A stretch of DNA of 9,705 nucleotides from JAFMKE01 sp047621945 (GTDB taxonomy: Bacteria; Bacteroidota; Bacteroidia; Chitinophagales; UBA8649): positions 1 to 9,705 of the forward strand of contig JBLHMK010000102.1 of the NCBI GenBank assembly GCA_047621945.1, given 5' to 3'. Below, piece after piece: positions 6,433-9,705 of this stretch (positions are counted from its first letter, which is position 1; the number at the start of each line of letters is the position of its first letter). The translations under genes were made by a program, and so were the position numbers. A model generated the notes under the pieces. That model saw nothing but the letters and a program-made list of their open reading frames with translations. It was not told where the DNA came from and did no database searches.

Positions 6433-7054
6433 GGCAAAAAAACTCTTAATTGAACTCCCTTACTTAGGCAATTTAGCTTTTTACCAGCTTTTGACACAGT
6501 TTAACGAAGTACTTATTGAAAAGCACGAGTTTTTTGAAAAATCTAGTTTTCGAAATCGATGTGAAGTTACTGGCCCAAATGGTAAATTAGTACTATCAGT
6601 TCCAGTAGCAGGAGGCAAGGATGGTAAAAAGTTTTATAAAGGAACTAAAATTAGCTATGACCATACTTGGTTAAAGGATCATTGGAATAGTCTGACATCA
6701 GCTTATAGACGTTCACCATATTTTGAGTACTATGAAGATAAATTCGACGTAATATTTAGTGAGAAGTATGAGAATTTGTTCGATTTTAATTGGGCACTCT
6801 TTCAATTGATTGCAGAACTCTTAAAAATGGATATTCAATTTAATTTTACCGAAAAATTCGAAAAAGTTTATGAGGATTCAATTCTGGATTACCGCTCACA
6901 TTTTTTACCCCGAAAGCCAGTAGAAGTAGCTATTAAATACGTACAAGTATTTGAAGACCGAACGGGTTTTTTACCCAACTTAAGCATCGTCGATTTGCTG
7001 TTTAATGAGGGCCCCAATTCACTTAACATCTTAAAAAGCGCAAATAATGTCTAA
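6431..7054 (+). CDS. WbqC-like family protein
   Basis: A 207-residue soluble protein of the WbqC-like family (PF08889). Visible family blocks are the N-terminal LLIELPYLGNLAFYQLL, KSSFRNRCEV (37-46), LVLSVPV (53-59), the strongly conserved W-x-K/D-HW-x-S-x-x-SAYRRSPYFEYYED (80-103) and the C-terminal LPNLSIVDLLFNEGP (181-195). The original WbqC is encoded in an O-antigen cluster, but the biochemical role of the family is not established. I chose the ATG at 6431 because MAKKLLIELP is where homologues begin. An in-frame ATG at 6341 would add 30 residues and run through the divergent GWxTD gene. The stop overlaps the next gene by 8 nt (ATGTCTAA), so the two are very likely one transcript. No clear Shine-Dalgarno is present. 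Confidence 0.88.
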   Translation: MAKKLLIELPYLGNLAFYQLLTQFNEVLIEKHEFFEKSSFRNRCEVTGPNGKLVLSVPVAGGKDGKKFYKGTKISYDHTWLKDHWNSLTSAYRRSPYFEYYEDKFDVIFSEKYENLFDFNWALFQLIAELLKMDIQFNFTEKFEKVYEDSILDYRSHFLPRKPVEVAIKYVQVFEDRTGFLPNLSIVDLLFNEGPNSLNILKSANNV

Positions 7055-7844
7055 AAAAGGACCATACAAAAAGAAGCCAAACAATCAGGAAGAGCAAAAA
7101 GAGATTCCTACAGAGATGCGTTTAAATAAGTTTCTAGCCCACTCAGGTGTGGCCTCTCGTCGGAAAGCCGACGAGTATATCAGTCAAGGTTTAATTAAAG
7201 TAAACGGAAAACTGGTTACTGAAGTTGGTATGAAAGTGAAGCCATCAGATAAGGTGGAGTATGAGGGGCGTCCAGTTAAACCTGAACGAAAAGTGTACAT
7301 ATTACTCAATAAGCCAAAAGGGTATATTACAACAACCGATGATGAAAAGGATCGGAAAACGGTAATGGACCTAGTGAAAAATGTTTCTGTAAAATTGAGT
7401 CTTCCATATGAAGTGAGGTTGTATCCCGTTGGACGTTTAGATAGAAATACCAGTGGTGTATTATTGCTTACAAACGATGGTGACTTGTCGCTTAAATTAA
7501 CACACCCTTCTCATAGCATGGCAAAAATTTATAAGGCCGTTTTGAATAAGCCTTTGAGCCAAGATCATTTTGAAGCTCTGCAAGAAGGAACGGAATTAGA
7601 AGATGGAATGGCTAGGATAGATGAGCTAGCTTATGTTGACACTAAGGATGGAACAACCTTGGGTATTGAGATTCACATGGGTAAGAATAGAATAGTGCGT
7701 CGACTTTTTGAACATTATGGATATGTAGTTGAAAAATTAGATCGAATGGTGTTTGCCGGCTTAACCAAGAAGGATCTTCCTCGAGGAAGATGGAGGTCAT
7801 TAAAAGATAGAGAAGTCTTGAATCTAAAACACTTTAAAAAGTAA
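7047..7844 (+). CDS. rluB: rRNA pseudouridine synthase, RluB/RsuA family
   Basis: A 265-residue enzyme that isomerises a uridine in rRNA to pseudouridine. A lysine-rich N-terminal tail (1-23, probably RNA-contacting) precedes an S4 RNA-binding domain (24-70, MRLNKFLAHSGVASRRKAD...). The catalytic domain carries LNKPKGYITT (87-96), GRLDRNTSG (129-137) with Asp132 as the catalytic nucleophile, LTHPSHSMAKIYKA in the middle, and the terminal HMGKNRIVRRLFEHYGY motif. RluB in Escherichia coli modifies 23S rRNA position 2605; RsuA, RluE and RluF are close relatives, so the exact target here is inferred. The gene overlaps the wbqC-like gene by 8 nt and is probably translated by coupling. Confidence 0.92.
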   Translation: MSKKGPYKKKPNNQEEQKEIPTEMRLNKFLAHSGVASRRKADEYISQGLIKVNGKLVTEVGMKVKPSDKVEYEGRPVKPERKVYILLNKPKGYITTTDDEKDRKTVMDLVKNVSVKLSLPYEVRLYPVGRLDRNTSGVLLLTNDGDLSLKLTHPSHSMAKIYKAVLNKPLSQDHFEALQEGTELEDGMARIDELAYVDTKDGTTLGIEIHMGKNRIVRRLFEHYGYVVEKLDRMVFAGLTKKDLPRGRWRSLKDREVLNLKHFKK

Positions 7845-7884
7845 TTCCACCTTATTTAACAAGTTTTGTATCTCGTAATATGTG

Positions 7885-7911
7885 TTTGAAAAAGGGGATG
7901 CCTTATTTTTG
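7885..7911 (+). promoter_or_regulatory. candidate promoter for the CarboxypepD_reg-like gene
   Basis: TATTTTTG at 7904-7911 matches the Bacteroidota -7 box perfectly. TTTG at 7885-7888 lies 15 nt upstream, the same slightly short spacing as at pyrE. The box ends 8 nt before the ATG at 7920, predicting a leader of only a few nucleotides. Confidence 0.4.
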
Positions 7912-7919
7912 ATTCATCA

Positions 7920-8507
7920 ATGAATAAACTATTTTTCGTTTTACTATTTATGTTAATTGTTTCTATTGGTTTTGGACAAGAATCAAGTATTGATTTGTCC
8001 GGGAAAGTAGTTAATGGATCTACACCTGTTTATAATGTAAGTGTAGCAGATATGTCTACCTATAAAGGAACCGTAACGGATGTTTATGGAAGCTTTAATT
8101 TAAAAGTAAATCAAGGCGATACCATTAAGTTTTCAAGTATAGGATACAAAACAGTGACTTATACTATACCAGACACATTAAGCGGAGAAAATTTCAGGAT
8201 ACTGGTCAATATGGTTCCCGATACTTTCTTATTGAAAGAAGCGATGGTTGTTCCTTGGCCACTTAATAGAACAATGCTGAAGAAGGCTATGCTTAATCAG
8301 AAAGCAGAGAAACAAAAGATTTCTCCTTACGCAGGCTTTAGAGAAATTGAAGGTGACCCTGTTGAGCCAGAACCCAAGCCATTTGCTAACCCAATCTCAT
8401 TTATCTTCTCTAAACTAAACAAGAAGGCACGTCAAGCCAAGAAGATGGAAAAGTATAAAGAGATTCTTCAAGAGGATGAAATCTATACTCCAGAGAATAT
8501 TTATTAA
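7920..8507 (+). CDS. Small exported protein with a CarboxypepD_reg-like beta-sandwich domain
   Basis: A 195-residue protein with a clear signal peptide (MNKLFFVLLFMLIVSIGFGQ, cleavage near 20) and no lipobox, so periplasmic or surface located. Residues 25-110 form a carboxypeptidase-D regulatory-like domain (PF13715 type). It starts LSGKVVNGSTPVYNVSV and contains GTVTDVYGSFNL (50-61), the GTxTDxxGxF hallmark, then FSSIGYK (71-77). In Bacteroidota this domain often precedes TonB-dependent receptor barrels, but here it stands alone. The C-terminal part (about 112-195) is rich in Lys, Glu and Pro, with a basic helical stretch near 164-182, and I do not recognise it. The gene is monocistronic with a candidate promoter just upstream. 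Its TAA lies 1 nt from the TAG of the convergent pentapeptide-repeat gene. Domain call confident, function unknown. Confidence 0.8.
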   Translation: MNKLFFVLLFMLIVSIGFGQESSIDLSGKVVNGSTPVYNVSVADMSTYKGTVTDVYGSFNLKVNQGDTIKFSSIGYKTVTYTIPDTLSGENFRILVNMVPDTFLLKEAMVVPWPLNRTMLKKAMLNQKAEKQKISPYAGFREIEGDPVEPEPKPFANPISFIFSKLNKKARQAKKMEKYKEILQEDEIYTPENIY

Positions 8508-8508
8508 G

Positions 8509-9081
8509 CTATTCGATATCAAGTTTGTACTTCACCAATAGATTAGCTAAGCCATTAATAGAAAATTTAGCCCCCTTCATTTTATTATTAGCAGGGTCGA
8601 TTTGAAAGTTTACTGCAGTTCTGAAATCTGCTCGTTCAAGATGAGTATTGTCAAAAATAGCTCCGCCTAAATTGCAGTTATTGAATGTACTATCAATTAG
8701 AATGGCTTCTGTAAAGTCAACTTCTGTTAAATTACAATCATGAAATTCATGCCTGGCTAAATTCACTTGATAAAAAGAAGAATCTTGAAGCGTACAATTC
8801 TTGAATTCTAGTTTCAATAAAAAGTTACTACAACTATCAAACCTTAGTTGTTTTAGCTTACAATCCTCGAAGAAAACATTCTTGAAGGCGCTGTTATGTG
8901 TATTAACCAAAGCAAAATCACAATTTTTAAATGTGCAGTCTTCAAAGACTATTTGGCCAAGATCTAGATTGGAAAAATTGCAGTTTACGAACTCACAGGT
9001 TTCAAATAGCTTAGCTAGCTCTCCTTTGGTAGTGAAGTCTGTATCGTAAAATTCACTTTGAAAATATTCAGTTTGGTCCAT
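8509..9081 (-). CDS. Pentapeptide-repeat protein
   Basis: A 190-residue protein built almost entirely of pentapeptide repeats from about residue 26 to 155, seen as a five-residue periodicity of Phe or Leu centres with Cys, Asn and Asp (CEFVNCNFSNLDL, FEDCTFKNCDF, HDCNLTEVDFTEA, FNNCNLGGAIF, LERADF). This predicts a right-handed quadrilateral beta-helix. The C-terminal tail VNFQIDPANNKMKGAKFS and GLANLLVKYKLDIE is a family-typical cap that I recall from Bacteroidota relatives. Such folds in Qnr and McbG mimic DNA and protect DNA gyrase, but most family members have no known function and no antibiotic context is visible here. I chose the ATG at 9081; an in-frame TTG at 9090 would add three residues (MNT). 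No clear promoter box was found upstream. It converges on the preceding gene with a 1-nt gap. Confidence 0.87.
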   Translation of the reverse strand: MDQTEYFQSEFYDTDFTTKGELAKLFETCEFVNCNFSNLDLGQIVFEDCTFKNCDFALVNTHNSAFKNVFFEDCKLKQLRFDSCSNFLLKLEFKNCTLQDSSFYQVNLARHEFHDCNLTEVDFTEAILIDSTFNNCNLGGAIFDNTHLERADFRTAVNFQIDPANNKMKGAKFSINGLANLLVKYKLDIE

Positions 9082-9101
9082 AGTATTCAATATTTAATTA
9101 T

Positions 9102-9442
9102 TTAACACAATTCTATTTGTTGCTTTGCTATGGCATGAATAGCACCTGCTGGAATATCTTGTTCAGGATCTATAAACACTTTCTTTACTCTCTTTTCTTT
9201 GCCTTGAGTCAGAAGAGGATGATTAAGTAGATGACCTTTCATAAAGGCTACATAAAGTAAATGAGTTTTTTATCCTTCCACAAGTAGCAAAACATCTTGC
9301 CTTTTTAATAAAAGAAAGGTAATTTAAATTTCCACTCTGGAGTAATCTCTTCATCTATCGCTAGAATAGTGTCTCTTAAGGCAAGATAGCAGGACTTGTC
9401 TGGTTCGTTGCGTGCTGCATAGAATTGATCAAGCGCTTTCAC
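9102..9442 (-). pseudogene. DUF1801 (YdhG-like) gene, inactivated by a nonsense codon and a frameshift
   Basis: My minus-strand translation from GTG at 9442 reads VKALDQFYAARNEPDKSCYL and on through PEWKFKLPFFY. It then hits TAA at 9307-9305, continues in frame as KGKMFCYLWKDKK, and must shift frame at an A6 run (9271-9266, minus strand) to give THLLYVAFMKGHLLNHPLL and on to VFIDPEQDIPAGAIHAIAKQQ with a TAA at 9104-9102. Joined, the pieces form a full-length DUF1801 protein of 113 residues; FFYYKGKMFCYLW is the family pattern, so TAT has become TAA and one A has been lost. An in-frame TAG two codons before the GTG means no longer start exists, and the GTG may itself be a decayed ATG. The family is small, cytoplasmic and of unknown function. 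Assembly error cannot be excluded for the homopolymer, but it would not explain the substitution. Confidence 0.8.
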
Positions 9443-9490
9443 GAACTAAAGTTTAAACTAATTTACTTTCAATAGGCGAGGGATAAGCTA

Positions 9491-9705
9491 TTACAAATCC
9501 CACTTACCTTTAGGTCGTAAAGCTTTATGCCAAGTAAACCCTTTGAGGTATAAATCGCCATCAGACATCATACTCATGGGCGTGAAAATGGCCTCAGGTT
9601 CTTTTATGAATGTAATTCTGTCTACTTCCTTATCAAGCATGTAAACTTTAATCTGTTCTGATTGAGCTAAATTACCTCCTATGTATTCATCGTCATCATT
9701 CTTAC
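9491..9705 (-). CDS. OstA-like (LptA-related) protein, C-terminus only
   Basis: An open minus-strand frame enters from the right edge and ends at TAA 9493-9491, giving 70 residues. Readable blocks are GGNLAQSEQIKVYMLDKEVD, RITFIKEPEAIFTPMSMMSD and GDLYLKGFTWHKALRPKGKWDL. The pattern of an xIKVY strand, a basic turn, xITFxxxPEAxFTP and a final LYLxGFxW...RP matches the C-terminal region of the Bacteroidota OstA-like proteins (OstA_2-type beta-jellyroll repeats), related to LptA. These are thought to bridge LPS transport across the periplasm. The start, signal peptide and main repeats lie outside the window. The call rests on remembered family pattern over a short stretch, so moderate confidence. 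The gene is followed by the DUF1801 pseudogene 48 nt downstream. Confidence 0.6.
   Translation of the reverse strand, partial: KNDDDEYIGGNLAQSEQIKVYMLDKEVDRITFIKEPEAIFTPMSMMSDGDLYLKGFTWHKALRPKGKWDL

Noticed and set aside
8801..9049. 82-codon open frame on the plus strand
   Set aside because: The Ser/Leu/Lys-rich translation arises from the complement of pentapeptide repeats.
9082..9090. TTG start three codons upstream of the pentapeptide-repeat ATG
   Set aside because: The ATG at 9081 is the stronger codon, and the three extra residues add nothing conserved.
9266..9271. Programmed frameshift at the A6 run of the DUF1801 gene
   Set aside because: A separate in-frame TAA upstream already stops translation, so decay is the simpler explanation.
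9450..9459. Palindrome AGTTTAAACT upstream of the pseudogene
   Set aside because: A 10-nt AT-rich palindrome is expected by chance in this composition, and it has no partner feature.
1..9705. Mobile element, CRISPR array, defence island or tRNA
   Set aside because: I found no transposase or integrase motif, no direct-repeat array, no terminal repeats and no cloverleaf sequence; the genes are standard Bacteroidota families.

Overview
The window is AT-rich, densely packed chromosomal DNA from a member of the Bacteroidota, most likely order Cytophagales (a Marivirga/Roseivirga/Fulvivirga-like marine lineage; the genus is a guess). The evidence is the gene families: an Lnb/DUF4105 membrane protein, a GWxTD-domain exported protein, a WbqC-like protein, a CarboxypepD_reg-like exported protein and an OstA-like LptA relative. 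Ribosome binding sites are absent or poor, and several starts are preceded by matches to the Bacteroidota -7 box TAnnTTTG. No tRNA, rRNA, CRISPR array or mobile element was seen.

Layout. 1-620 (-) is the N-terminal part of a VIT1/CCC1-type iron/manganese transporter cut by the left edge. 672-1886 (-) encodes the Lnb/DUF4105 protein, and its start overlaps the end of a Nudix hydrolase gene (1846-2475, -). That gene's ATG interlocks with the ATG of divergent pyrE (2474-3100, +) inside the tetranucleotide CATG. Next is a tight minus-strand operon read from right to left: GWxTD protein (5011-6396), LpxL/HtrB-type acyltransferase with a TTG start (4132-5007) and family 2 glycosyltransferase (3134-4135). 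Divergent from it is a plus-strand pair, wbqC-like (6431-7054) and an RluB-type pseudouridine synthase (7047-7844), overlapping by 8 nt. Then come a small exported CarboxypepD_reg-like protein (7920-8507, +) and a pentapeptide-repeat protein (8509-9081, -) whose stop codons lie 1 nt apart. The right end holds a broken DUF1801 gene (9102-9442, -) and the C-terminus of an OstA-like protein (9491 to the edge, -).

How the genes fit together. Several relate to the cell envelope: the acyltransferase (lipid A type), glycosyltransferase, OstA-like LPS transport protein, Lnb-like lipoprotein N-acyltransferase and perhaps WbqC. The others are housekeeping genes: pyrE, rluB and Nudix. I see no convincing undescribed multi-gene system. 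The points most worth a second look are the interlocked Nudix/pyrE start codons with predicted near-leaderless promoters, the two-lesion DUF1801 pseudogene, the GWxTD protein lacking the W and D of its signature, the palindrome reaching into the wbqC start codon, and the TTG start placed in frame just after the upstream stop.
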